From assembly GCA_017506865.1 (NCBI GenBank), contig JAFCMP010000334.1:124001-188000 (forward strand): a stretch of DNA of 64,000 nt, read 5' to 3'. A program made the position numbers and the translations under genes. The notes beneath the pieces are model-generated. The model was not told where the DNA came from. It saw only the letters and a list, made by a program, of their open reading frames with translations, and ran no database searches. This stretch comes from Tribonema minus (taxonomy: Eukaryota; Sar; Xanthophyceae; Tribonematales; Tribonemataceae). Position 1 is the stretch's first letter; every line of letters starts with the position of its first letter. Of this stretch, positions 24,501 to 34,900 are shown in pieces.

Positions 24501-26026
24501 CTATAGCTGCTTTTGCTGCTGCTGCTGCTGCACCTGCCGTCGGTGCTACTGTTTCAACCTCTATAACGGCACTCGCATTCTGGTGCTGATGGCTGCGTCT
24601 GCGCAACCTCAACTGCTCCAACGACGTGCCAGCAGACATTAATTGGTGGAAGGCACTTGCGGCTAACCATCCCTTGTCACCTAGAGCTCAACGATCTTTT
24701 TGATTCGTTTTTCAGTAAGTGCCCTGATTGGCGTCCAGCAGTCTGCCTGATGATGCAATTACATTGCATACCACGAATTGTGTACACTTGATCTGAAAGC
24801 AAGCTCAGCAAAAGCATCCCCGCGCACGCAGCCACAACTACTTCTTTTCTGTAATGCTACGGCACGTATGTGAATAGTTGCCATGCAGGTAGGTGGCTTC
24901 CGACCAGTATGCCATCGTGCACATTGATGTCTCGCAGCGGGCACAGCGGCCGCATTGGGCACGAGTACAGCACAGTACATAGCGCGCACGCGCAGAGTAC
25001 ACCTGAGTACACAGGCTCAAGGCACGCACACACGCGCACATACCCTGCGCTCACTGCCCCATGATGAGCGCTGCTGTCATTGCATATGTATGCATGTATG
25101 CAAGGCCCGAGCGCAACGGGAATGCATTGCGCAGGTAGTCTAAAAGTGCGAACTGCCGCAGGTGCCATGCGGCTTGAGCAGCGACATAAAGTGTGCCTAT
25201 GGCAATGCGGCGAGGACTTATAGTTGCTGTCGGTGCATGATCCGCCTGGCCTGGCAGACAGCCTGTGGCACATCTCTGTGTGAGAGCGAGGCTGCTGAAA
25301 CGAACAGCACATGGTGCGTCCGGTATGCACGGAATGCAGTGTGTTCTGAGGCTAAAGCCTACTGGATTCTGTGTGGTGTTTTCAAGCGTAAGCTGCGTTG
25401 AGCAGGGTGACCTCTCTACAGGTGAATGTCGCCCACAGAATAAAAAAGACCAGGCTCGTCATCAGCGAATTGCTGGCGCGCACGCACTCACCGCACGCAG
25501 CTGCTTGCTGTAATGCAGACCAAAGATGCACGGATACAGATACAATCCGTGGGTGCAAAAGGACGGGTAACAGGGATGCGTGGACGTCGCGCTCGGGAGG
25601 TACAGCGACGGAAACATTTTTCACTGCAGCTGTGTTTGATGCGCTGCTGCTGCCCCTGAGATGTCCATTGCGGTGTAGCAGCATACGATCTCAAGCATGG
25701 CTCTTTGGTGAGCTCAGCGGCCGACTGAAACTCTATACCAGCTCCTACAGGTGCTATGTAGCCCGACATGCAGCACGATCGCCATTGCAATGCACACTCA
25801 GAGAGACTCACGCACCTAGCGTCCCGTTGCCGCTGCTGCTGAAGTTGGCCCTTAGGCTGCCATGGTCATAGGAAGGGGCTTCCCGAGCATTATCGCTGCC
25901 GGCGTCCGAGCCAGGAGGGGCAGCTGGCGAGTTGATCAGGTCTGTGGCTGCACACTGCCTCTTGAGGTCTTCGAGCTCCTGCCTCTGCTCCCGAATCAGC
26001 GCATCCAAATCCTCCATGGAGGTCAT
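10137..26026 (-). CDS. Giant coiled-coil protein with Ala/Ser/Gly-rich ends, about 12 exons
   Basis: Exons in transcription order: 26026-25816, 23655-22554, 21425-21323, 19768-19655, 19091-18939, 18361-18255, 17673-17619, 16231-16113, 14501-14372, 13299-13027, 12358-11898, 11034-10137. Phase agrees at every junction, giving 1241 aa. The last acceptor is the least certain, since one at 11098 would open another frame. The start ATG at 26026 begins a short coiled coil (EDLDALIREQRQELEDLKRQ). A 366-codon Ala/Ser/Gly/Gln-rich exon follows. Seven small exons then encode continuous heptad-like coiled coil, for example LVAQLEREVAG, IAELERSRAQAARL and LEAEVSLLKRAADEE. The C-terminal third is His/Gln-rich, then Arg/Gly/Ser-rich. 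Such architecture fits a structural, centrosomal or cytoskeletal role, but I recognise no family. Extra small exons could be missing between 19769 and 21322. Most introns contain shadows of exon borders and TTAGGG-like arrays. Confidence 0.65.
11104..11142. repeat. Poly-G tract of about 39
   Basis: On the minus strand this is a poly-C run just before acceptors of the last exon of the coiled-coil gene, so it may serve as a polypyrimidine tract. Confidence 0.9.
12490..12550 (-). repeat. Shadow copy of exon 12358 5' border
   Basis: This upstream intronic direct copy repeats the first 17 codons of exon 12358-11898 with its acceptor (VDRYLSLQD-V-HWP against VDRYLSLQD-A-HWP). It is followed on the plus strand by (TG)n and about 28 Gs (12551-12606). 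The whole unit, C-tract and acceptor included, appears duplicated. Confidence 0.85.
13760..14200 (-). repeat. Shadow copies of exon 14501-14372 3' border
   Basis: Degenerate direct copies of the exon end (reverse-strand MERDMAASDAQ plus donor) recur near 13770-13805, 13940-13985 and 14140-14195, downstream of the real donor at 14371. The shared plus-strand core is GCTGAGCATCTGA followed by a CATGTCCCT-like segment. Confidence 0.75.
14580..14800 (-). repeat. Shadow copies of exon 14501-14372 5' border
   Basis: Two upstream copies of the acceptor and first codons (plus-strand core GAGAGGGCCGCCACATGGCT) lie near 14595-14650 and 14735-14785. The real exon border is at 14475-14515. Spacing is about 120-140 bp. 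Confidence 0.8.
15160..16112 (-). repeat. Tandem donor-side shadow array with CCCTAA spacers
   Basis: About nine degenerate units of roughly 100 bp follow the donor of exon 16231-16113. Each repeats a core like AAACCTGGTGAGG...TT..GACGGC, matching the exon end and donor. The cores are separated by CCCTAACCCTAA-like stretches (near 15165, 15375, 15455, 15575, 15825, 15910, 16010). I find no exon inside. Confidence 0.8.
16265..17620 (-). repeat. Shadow copies around exons 16231-16113 and 17673-17619, with TTAGGG arrays
   Basis: Copies of the acceptor side of exon 16231 lie near 16355-16380 and 16490-16545 (reverse-strand Q-LE-R coding remnants). Copies of the donor side of exon 17673-17619 lie near 17355-17410, 17462-17515 and 17553-17590, each repeating TTGCGCACCTG.GCCCGCAG. 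TTAGGG-like repeats lie between them (16320, 16460, 17090, 17255, 17530). Confidence 0.75.
16770..16848. repeat. Dispersed intronic repeat, copy 1
   Basis: About 75 bases (core GGCTAACCA...CTTGTCACCTAGAGCTC) are shared with 24640-24715 in the same orientation, in another intron of the same gene 7.9 kb away. Origin unknown. Confidence 0.85.
18500..20345 (-). repeat. Shadow copies flanking exons 18361, 19091 and 19768
   Basis: An acceptor-side copy for exon 18361 lies near 18534-18572. A donor-side copy for exon 19091-18939 lies near 18832-18872. Two acceptor-side copies for that exon lie near 19205-19270 and 19375-19440 (period about 165 bp, core GGTCTRTGGCCTSCYCCTGC). Intron-derived copies upstream of exon 19768 lie near 19865-20010, 20060-20150 and 20195-20340 (period about 200 bp, core GCTGCTGAGCATCYGC). 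Confidence 0.7.
21040..22040 (-). repeat. Shadow copies on both sides of exon 21425-21323
   Basis: Donor-side copies of the exon end lie near 21120-21165 and 21205-21250. The latter still reads AERAEAQLHDK followed by GTATGC. Acceptor-side copies lie near 21560-21670 and 21745-21880, with a weaker one at 21910-22010, repeating the acceptor, the LVAQLE codons and the preceding intron at about 175-bp spacing. One copy has an in-frame TAG. Confidence 0.85.
22050..22200. repeat. Interstitial telomere-like CCCTAA arrays
   Basis: Perfect CCCTAA runs at about 22068-22084 and 22152-22188 (five to six units), inside an intron of the coiled-coil gene. Confidence 0.95.
22330..22440 (-). repeat. Shadow copy of exon 23655-22554 3' border
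   Basis: A downstream direct copy of the last ~25 codons and donor of the large low-complexity exon. The plus-strand core CACCTGCTYTTCTCMGCCGCC occurs at both 22340 and 22551. The donor (AGAGCAG|GTGTGC) is intact. Confidence 0.85.
24640..24715. repeat. Dispersed intronic repeat, copy 2
   Basis: Second copy of the element at 16770-16848. No terminal inverted repeats or coding content are visible. Confidence 0.85.
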
Positions 26027-27436
26027 GACGGCAGCGCCAGTAGAGGCAGGAGCTGCAGCAGACGAGCGCTAGCCGGCTGTAGGATCTCACAACATCGTCC
26101 TGCACGCTCGACGTGCTTAGGAACTTTCACACATGGACTCTACGCACATGTGTCGGATGAAGCGGACTATTTGAAGTTGTAGACAACACGCAGGTGTACT
26201 GCTCTGATTTGACTGCTGCACGTTCATCTCTGCTTTGCTGCACACATTTGCCTAAACACAGCAGGTAGCACTGTAGCAGCAGCCTCAGCAGAGCTCAAAG
26301 TTTGTGTGTCAACACCTCCTCACCCGGACACTCATTTCGTATATCCTTCGATCATCAGATATCCGCCATCACAGGCGTCGACGACACGCTGTGGCGCTGG
26401 CTCTGGCGATGGTTCAGCCTAGTGTGGACCTCGGCAACAGATGATCAGAGTTCCGCTGTCTCCTCTGCGAGCACAGAGTGGCGGGCCGTGAGTGATGATG
26501 ACTGCATGCACCACGCGTAGATGGCGGCACAGCTAGCAATGGCATTGCGTCGTCGTCGCATCACCACCAGGTCTGCTGTATGAGAACCTTTGCCCAGCTG
26601 TGGTTGTGCGTGATCATCCCCAGTCGGTCTACCAACAGCTGACATCTGCCCACGCAGAGTGGGTGCTGCTGCATGCAATGAAGCTGATTACCACGATCGC
26701 TACTCAGCATTCACAATAATGGATCCATCATGATCTCTCTGGCCGTGCCGCCCCGGCATGCATGCCACAGTGCCTGCACCACAACGCTGCTGGCGTCAAT
26801 GACGTGGCAGGCGCTTGGAGGCATTTGTCGCAGGTGCTTGAGACGCTGCGCTCCAAGTAGACTTTGCGGCCACACGGCCACACGACGGGCACGTATTACG
26901 TGCAAGTAGTGCTGCCCGCCTCGCCGCCGAGATCGATGTCAGACCCGCGTGCTGGACTCTGGCTCATCTGCATAGACATCCGCTGTGTGCACACGATCAG
27001 CAGGCATCGGCGCATGGGGCAGCACCCACAGCGCGTGTGCAATGCTGCACAAAGCGAGCTTTACGCGCCTGACAACTTGAAGCAGTTTGGTCTCACTTCA
27101 TCGCCAAGCAAGTGCCAGGTGCGTAAGTCAACGTGCTCAAACTCTTTTTGAAATCCACCATCATGACGTGGTACTGAAGAAAATGCAGCACCAAGTTGGA
27201 TACTTCCAATTGGTAATTGCCATGAGACTGTGACAGCAGTGACGACAAAGCATCCGCAGTCATTGACGGTCTCTTTCTGTGCTTCAATCCACTTTGTTGC
27301 CCTTGAGTGCACCACGCCATTCATTCACTTGCTGTGATCCTTGCCGGCGGCCCGCAAGGCCTTCCTGAGTTGATTACAATAGCAATTGTGATACTTCTAG
27401 TATAGTATGGTGAGGCGCTAGTTTGCGAGCAGTGAC

Positions 27437-27493
27437 TGGGTTAGGATTAGGGTTAGGTTAGGTTAGAAGGATTAGGGTAAGGGTTAGGGTCAC
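27437..27493. repeat. Degenerate TTAGGG array
   Basis: About eight TTAGGG or variant units in the plus orientation. Confidence 0.9.
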
Positions 27494-28629
27494 ACGTGAC
27501 GATGACAGTTCAAAAGTGACGTGCCGCCAGAGCACAATCACTGCGCTGCAATGCCATCATTCACTCAGATTGCGACCGGAAACTACATTGCCATGTGTTT
27601 GCATACATTGGCCAGCCTGCTGCCGTGTCAGGACACTTTGGGTTGTGGGGACGTGCCCTCTCTTCAGCTGTCCACTAGAAGCAAGTGAATATGATGACTG
27701 ACAAGGAAAGGGAGTGTGATGCTGACAAAGCTGAGCATGCGCATGCTAGCCTACATCGAGGGCTTTGTATGCTCCTCAAGCCCGAGGCTTGGGCCTAGCC
27801 CTAAATTCGGCTCAGCACATGGTTGATTAATGGATACTGCATCCAACATCTTCCGTCCCTTGCTGCCGTTTGTTTAAACTTTGTGCACACAGTCACAGCG
27901 GTGACGAGCAAGAAAAACAGCAGGCGAGGGAATGGACGCAGAAACATTACTAATCGTGGCGCATCAAGAACTCACCGAAATGAGCGTGATGCAGTAGGCT
28001 CTGCCTATGAGGCATGGTGGGCTAGGGCTAGCAGCAGTCAAGGCTTGCCGTGCAAAACGCGTGCGTACTGAGGGTACGCTGCTTTCAGTGCTGCCTTTGA
28101 TCAACTTTGGCGGTTTCACTCGAAAACCGACATCAAACCGAAGTGAAAGAGATGCAACGTGGAGGACGAAGTCTTCGCTGTGAGCCACGCTGCGGACGAC
28201 GGCGAGCATGCCTACGCCAGCATCTGGCTTCGGCTCCAGCCCGCTCAACGAACCTGCTGCCCCGTCTGCATTGAGGGTAAGAAGTCGCGAGATCCTTGAA
28301 AGAATCCAGTTCACCGCCTTGCCGATGGTGCGAACATGTGGTCGATGAAAAGAAGTGATCTCCCTCGGTGAACAAAACTGCTAATTTGCTGCGCAGTCAA
28401 GGTGAGCGATACGCTTCATCAAATAAATCTGTGTGTGCGGTCTCAACATTGGCGTCACAGTTTTTAAATTAGGTACAAGAGGCAGGTAGCACACTGGCAG
28501 TACCACATATAGCGCAGGTTATTGGTTGGAGCTGGACTGCAGAATTCTCGGCACCGACTTGTGAATGCACCACAAGCACGTGATGCACACACACAACGGT
28601 ACATTCATGGCAAGTGCATGTGCAGCAAT

Positions 28630-28707
28630 ATATACGTTGTGCCTCATGTCTCTCGAGAGGCGACATGCATATACGTTGTGCCTCATGTCTTTCGAGAGGC
28701 GACATGC
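28630..28707. repeat. 39-bp tandem duplication with inner palindrome
   Basis: Two head-to-tail units (28630-28668 and 28669-28707) differ by one base. Each contains a near-palindrome centred on TCTCGAGA, flanked by CATGTC and GACATG. Confidence 0.9.
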
Positions 28708-28985
28708 TGACCATGAACCGTCGGTTTGGTGCTCTGTGGCTTGCATCAGTGCAGTTGTGCAGTCGATGACGCGGCGGCGGAACACTTCACATACGCACCT
28801 GTCTCCAGCTGCCCCGTATTGCGTCAGCACATGTCAACATCACACCTATGGATGCTTGACAGGCAGCAGCGAGCTGTGATGAACCGGTATCTGCATGCAT
28901 TTGCACGCGCGACAAGCGACCCATCTCCCCCCCTCTGACAGTGTGCGAATTGCGCACTTGTTCTTTTTTCCTGCATGGTCTGCAG

Positions 28986-31900
28986 GACGGATGGGGCAAG
29001 GCAACAGAGGTGCGGGCGGCGTCTGTCAAGGATGTGGCAGAAAAAAAGCCCATGGACACGCGGTATGTATGTACGCCAATGTGTCTGATTCTAGGGGTTG
29101 ATGTTGCAATGACAAGGGCGGGGCGGCGCAAGTTCAACCGCATGTTGTGGGGACAAAACACAATCAGCTTGTTGAAGTGCGCTGCACCTGCTTCAAGTGG
29201 TGGCTGACGGTAGCACAGAGCTGACGTGTCTATTTGCATGTTGGTGTGAGAAAGGCCGCGAGGCCTTCTATCAGCTCATTGCAAAGCGATCGTGGGGCAG
29301 TGGGTGGCCTCGCGAGAACTTGAAGTTCACACGCAATTGTGTTGACACAGCGCGCACTGCATGAGCGGCTACGCTGTATGTATGTATTGCACACACTTGA
29401 CATGGTTTCCGCCCCTTTCTTTTTCAAAAGCAGGAGTAAACAAAGTACGTAGGCGCAGCTTTAGAAACTTCTCAGTCAACTTCAAACATTCACCCTCGCT
29501 CAGGCCCCGTTCAGTTCACCCCTCCATGTAGGTTCGGCCTGGACTTAGCACGAATGTGCTGTGTGGGTGTGCGTGCAAGCATCTGTACACAGAATCAGTA
29601 CCGGGCGTAGAAATGCTAAAGTGCAAAGCGCAGTGATTTGGACAACTTCAACTCAAACTTCAACCACTCAGGCCTGCTAGTTTCACCTCACCAACTCATG
29701 CAGGTTCGGTCTGTGGACCTGCTGTGTGCAAGATTCTGTACACAGGATCAGCATCGAGCGTAGAAATGCTGCTTTATGGAAACGCACAAGCGCACAGACC
29801 ATGGCATCAGCAATTCACTGTGCAACAGCCGAATTGCAAGTAGTATTTGGCTGACTCTGTGAGCACCCACGAGCAAGTGTGCAACGCTGCCACCTTTTCG
29901 ACGCCCCTCTTCCTCACCCTTGCCTCACGCTTACCCCTGTGGCTGCTCCCACTTGAGTGGAAGGCATGGGACCTGCACAGCCCATATATGTGAACACATG
30001 AGGGTGGGCATGTATCCCCTGACTTGCCATACCCTGATTGTAACCCTAACCCTACCAGATGGGAGGCATGGGATGTACGCAGCCTGCGCACGTACCTGCA
30101 GAGCCAGGCCGCCACCAACGAAGCGCGCCAAAAACAGGTGAGCGCTGCTGCCGCCACAGTGATTGTGATTTTGAGCGTTGATGCAGCGATTCGAACGTCG
30201 TGGCAGTGACCGAGCGCTGCAACAGTGACCTCGGCGTTGGTGAGCTCACCTACCTTAGTGCTGTTCATGGGACCTGAGCACTGCAGTGATTCGAGCGCCG
30301 TGGCAGTGACCTGAGCACTGTCATGATGACATGAGCGCTGCCGCAGTGGCCTGAGCACTGCTGCAGTGGCCTGAGCACGCTGTCGCAGTGGCCTGAGCGC
30401 TGCTGTAGTGGCCTGTGAGCGCTGCTGCAGTGGCCTGAGCGCTGCCGCAGTGGCCTGAGCACTGCTGCAATGCTGCTGTACATGAATAGCTGTGGCAGCT
30501 TGGTGCAATGCGCCTCGCAAGGCTGGCGGGTAGCTAGTTCTTTCGCCGCACGCGTATGGGGGCGGTGATTGTCGCCTCTGTGGGCTGAGCACTGTTGCAC
30601 ATAGTTTCCTGCACAGTGCGCTATGCCTCGCAAGGCTGGCAGGTAGCTAGTTCCGTCGCCGCACGCGTAAGGGGGCAGTCGCTGTCGCCTCTCGGGTCTC
30701 CCTGGGTCTTCAGCAAGTGGCCTTGACAACATGCATCCTGTTTGGGGTGGCGTGTAGACGCTTTGCGCGCGTCTTGCAGGTGTGCGCCTTGGGCGCCTTT
30801 CCGGCGTTGACAAAGCTCCTCAAGTGCTACTACCACAAAGCCCGGGTGAATTCAAGCATCTTGGCTTGGGATGGGCCCAGAACCAGTACTGCTCAGATGA
30901 CGTGCCAACAAAAGTGACGTGCCAACACGCAGCATCTGTCCTCGCCTGCACTAACCTGCAGCTGGTCAAAGCAGCTACAAAGGGGGACCTGCTGGAGCTG
31001 GTGGTGGACTGGAACGTGGGTTTCCTCACCAAGGAGGAGTTCAGGTATTACGCATGTATGCGTGTATGTATCAGCGGCAAGTGCGCCACTCGCTCTCTCA
31101 GAAGGCCTCCAGCCGTGTTGCGCGAGGTGACTGATACAGGCCCCGTTTTATGTGCACCCGCCACCAATATGCAGGGCGCAGGCGGCGACCCTCGTCACGC
31201 GTCTCTGATGAGTCTCCTCTGATGAGTCACTCGCATCGCGCCACGAGTCCCTCGCTCAGAACTCACACAGGACACGTGCTGTCGGCCTGCGGTGTGTGCA
31301 GGGCGCGTCACGCGCTCCATGATGAGTCATTATGCTGAGTCACTCACTCGCGCGGCACTCAGACATGACACGTGCTGTCAGCCTGCAGTGTGTGCAGGGC
31401 ATGCTCTTAGAAAAATGCTTCTGCCGCGTCAAACGAGGCAACTGATCCACCCGTGCCTGCGACCATGATTGCGCACGGCAACGGACGCAGCCCCGTCTTG
31501 CATGTGCCGGCAGCCATTGGTGCAGGGCGCAGGCTGCAAATGTCTCTCATGAGTCAACTTCGATTGTGGCGAGTTATGCAACTGACGTGCTGTCTGCCTT
31601 GCGATCATTGTGTAATCATTGTGCAGGGCGCAGGCGGCGGGCCTCGGCGGCGTGCGGCGGCGCGTGATTGACGTGTGGACGGAGGCACTGGCGGGCAATG
31701 CCATGAGCATACAGGTAGGTACTACTAGTAGGTAGGTAGGTAGTATGAGCATACATGTAGGTACGTAGTGTGCGCCTACAGGTATGTATGTCGCGTGAGC
31801 ATACAGGTAGGTAGGTAGGTAGGTAGTATGAGCATACAGGTTGGTAGGTAGGCAGTGTGGGCATACAGGTAGGTATGTTCCAGATCCTAAGTGGAAGCTC

Positions 31901-34900
31901 GTACTCCCCAGCATCCACTGCAGTCCAAACACGGACGCACACTTGGTTGCTGAGGTCTGCCTCGCCCTGCCCCCAGCGCAGTGGCGAGCGCAGCGCTACC
32001 AACGGTGCCAGTGCTCTTAGGATCAGGGTTAGCCAAAAACCCTCTGAATTGACGTGCCACACAGTCTGCTTGGCTGCAGAGGGGCAATAAGTTCTGATCA
32101 TCGTCTATGCCTACAGGAGCACAGATGCGCATGCAGTGCGCATCAGTGCCTTACAAGCCCCTGCTGCGTCTGTAACATGAGGGCTTGACGCTAGCCCTAA
32201 GATGCCCATCACGCCCGCCTACGGCTGTTATTGTGGTGGTCGCAGGTAGGGTAATTTCACGGTGCAGGTTGAGTCTTGCCATGACTCTGACCCTTGGTGG
32301 AACAATCAGAGCAGTGTCAGCTGGGAAACAAACAGGACTGTTGTGTGTGGTTGACCACACGTTGCTGTGCCAAGCACATGTCAGAAAAAATATGAGAGAC
32401 CCCGCTTTGAATATACCTAAATTTTGAAGTACTGTTTGGTCGACCCCACGTTGCTATGCGAAGCTCATGTCAGAAATGAGTGTGAGGGACCCCGATTTCA
32501 GTATACTTCAAAGTTGAAGTAACGAGCTCAAGACCTGCCGCCGCTGCATCTACGTTACATGGCTTCAACAGCTTTACGTGGAGCAGGGAGAGGACATTGA
32601 GCGCAAGGTGCCCAACAGCAATGAAAGACACGAGAAACCCGCTTGTGCATACTTTATATTTGAAGTACAAGCTGAAAAGACCGTTGTGCTGCACCTCCGT
32701 TATGTCGCCTTAACAGCTTTACGTGGACCAGAGCAAGACATTGAGCGCAAGGCGCCCAACAACAATGAAAGTTACGAGAGGCCCGCTTTGAGCATACTTC
32801 AACTTTGAAGTACAAGCTCAGAAAACTTGAGTCAAACGACCGTTGCTCTGCACGTCCATTATGTTGCATCACAGCTGTACGTGGACCAGGGAGAGGACAT
32901 TGAGCGCAAGGCGCCCAACAACAGGATGCGACGGCCGCTGCACTGCGCGGTGCTGGGCAAGAGGTACGTGTGGCGACACCTAGGGCTAGAGGTAGGGTGA
33001 GGGTTAGGGTTCGGGTTAGAATTAGGGTGTCACCACAAATGTCATCATGTACATCCCGTACTTGCACACTCAGATAACTGAAGAGGGATGTGCAAGCCTT
33101 ACGTGATTGCCCCCTCTGTTGATGATCGTGAGCCCAATAATGAATGCGGTCATCCCACGCATAACTGCCACGTTTGGTGCCACCTACAACAGGCCGAAGC
33201 TGCACAAAGAAGAGCGCAGTCGAGCACTTGATAAATGTGGCAACGCACACACACACACACCAGCATGTGGGCAGTTACGCACATCAATTTGCCATGCCGT
33301 TTGCCACGCCGAAGCCACAACGCGCCAGCTGCTCCACACCAGCACCCATCACATAACCACCCGACCCTCTAGTGCAATGCTGCCCTGCTTGTTGCAATAT
33401 ACATGAATAAGCATGCCTCAATCGTCAGTGCAGCGGTCCTGGTTGCCAAACCTCAACGCCTACAAATTTCACCATGCAGTGATCTTCAGCGACCGCCTCG
33501 CGCGTCGCGCTCACCAACTTCAATTTAAATGCTTGCAAACTTCAATGTGCAGCGACGCGTGCGTGCGCATACTGCTGGAGGGCGGCGCCGACGTGGGCGC
33601 ACGCGATATGGACAAGGCCACTGCGTTACACATTGCGGCACGGCAGGGCAAGACCGTCGCTGTGGTACGTAGTACATGTAGGTAAACAGGGTATGTAGGG
33701 TATGGCACATTGCCGCACGGCAGGGCAAGACCGTCGCAGTGGTACGTTTCTGCGGTGTGGAGGATATGTAGGGTATGACAGGCTGTGACCAGTAGGGACA
33801 GGGCCACCGCGCTGCACATCGCGGCGCGGCGGGGCAAGACAGTGGTACGTAAGTATGGTATGTAGGGTGTTACAGGCTGCGACCAGGTCAAGTGTGACAT
33901 TATTACAATGTCTCGCGCTTCAGAATCTGAGTGTGGAGACACGGCCACCGTGCTGAGTGCGGCGCAGTGGTACGCATGTATGAGTAAGTAGGGTAAGTAA
34001 GGTATGGCGGCGCACGCACAATATGGACAAAGCCACTGCGCTGCACATCGCGGCGCGGCAGGGCGACCGTTGCAGTGGTATGTAAGTAGGGTATGTAGGG
34101 TATGGCAGGCCGCGCACGACATGGACAGGGCCACAGCAATGCACATTGCGCGGCGCGACAGGGCAAGACAGGCGCTGTGCTGTGTGTGTGTAGGTGTATC
34201 GGGTATGTAGAGCATGGCAGGGCCACCGCGCTGCATGCCAACGCGACAAGGCAACGGCAACGGCAATGGCTTGTATGCGCGCCACCTCTGGCATCCTTTG
34301 TGAAAAAGAAATGTTTTTTACTCATCTGCATCAACCTAACCCTAATCAGTCTAATCCTAACCCTAACCCTAACCTCAATCCTATTCATCATCTGCCTCAA
34401 CATTAGATACCCAAATGTACCATGGCAGTGTCTTGAGCACTGTACACCATGGTGTGCACGGTGGAGGGTGAACAACGCACTTTTGTCGACTGCGTGCATT
34501 CTGGCTGCATCTGCGCGCCAGCCTTCCTGCATTTAGAATCTGCCACGCAAAACCATTTGCACTGGGGGTTGAAGTCTCGTGCAGACCTGGCGCTTCGCGC
34601 TTCCAGTCTTGCGTTTGCCTACTGGTAAGGTGCGCTGAACCGCCTCCTCTCTTGTAATTCTGCACCGCGCATGATCTCACTCATTGCAGGAGCTGCTGCT
34701 GCAGCACGGCGCAGACGCGCTAGCCAAGCTGGACGATGGCACCAAGCCCGGCGACAAGTTTGACGACTCTGTCACGCCCGAGACGAGAAAGGTCTGTAAC
34801 TGTCATAGAAGTATGTAACTGTCACCTGAATCTTCACGACAAGTACGATGACTCTGTCACGCCCGAAGTACGATGACTCTGTCACGCCTGAGACGAGAAA

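Larger units (their letters stand above)
26027..28985. other. Divergent intergenic region, promoter area of the coiled-coil gene
   Basis: The coiled-coil gene starts leftward at 26026. The ankyrin gene runs rightward, and its missing 5' exons may lie here. A degenerate TTAGGG array is at 27437-27493 and a 39-bp tandem duplication at 28630-28707. I recognise no other gene. Confidence 0.5.

Noticed and set aside
31730..31880. CRISPR-like array
   Set aside because: Units are unequal, have no unique spacers and are clearly copies of the neighbouring exon donor, in a eukaryotic gene.
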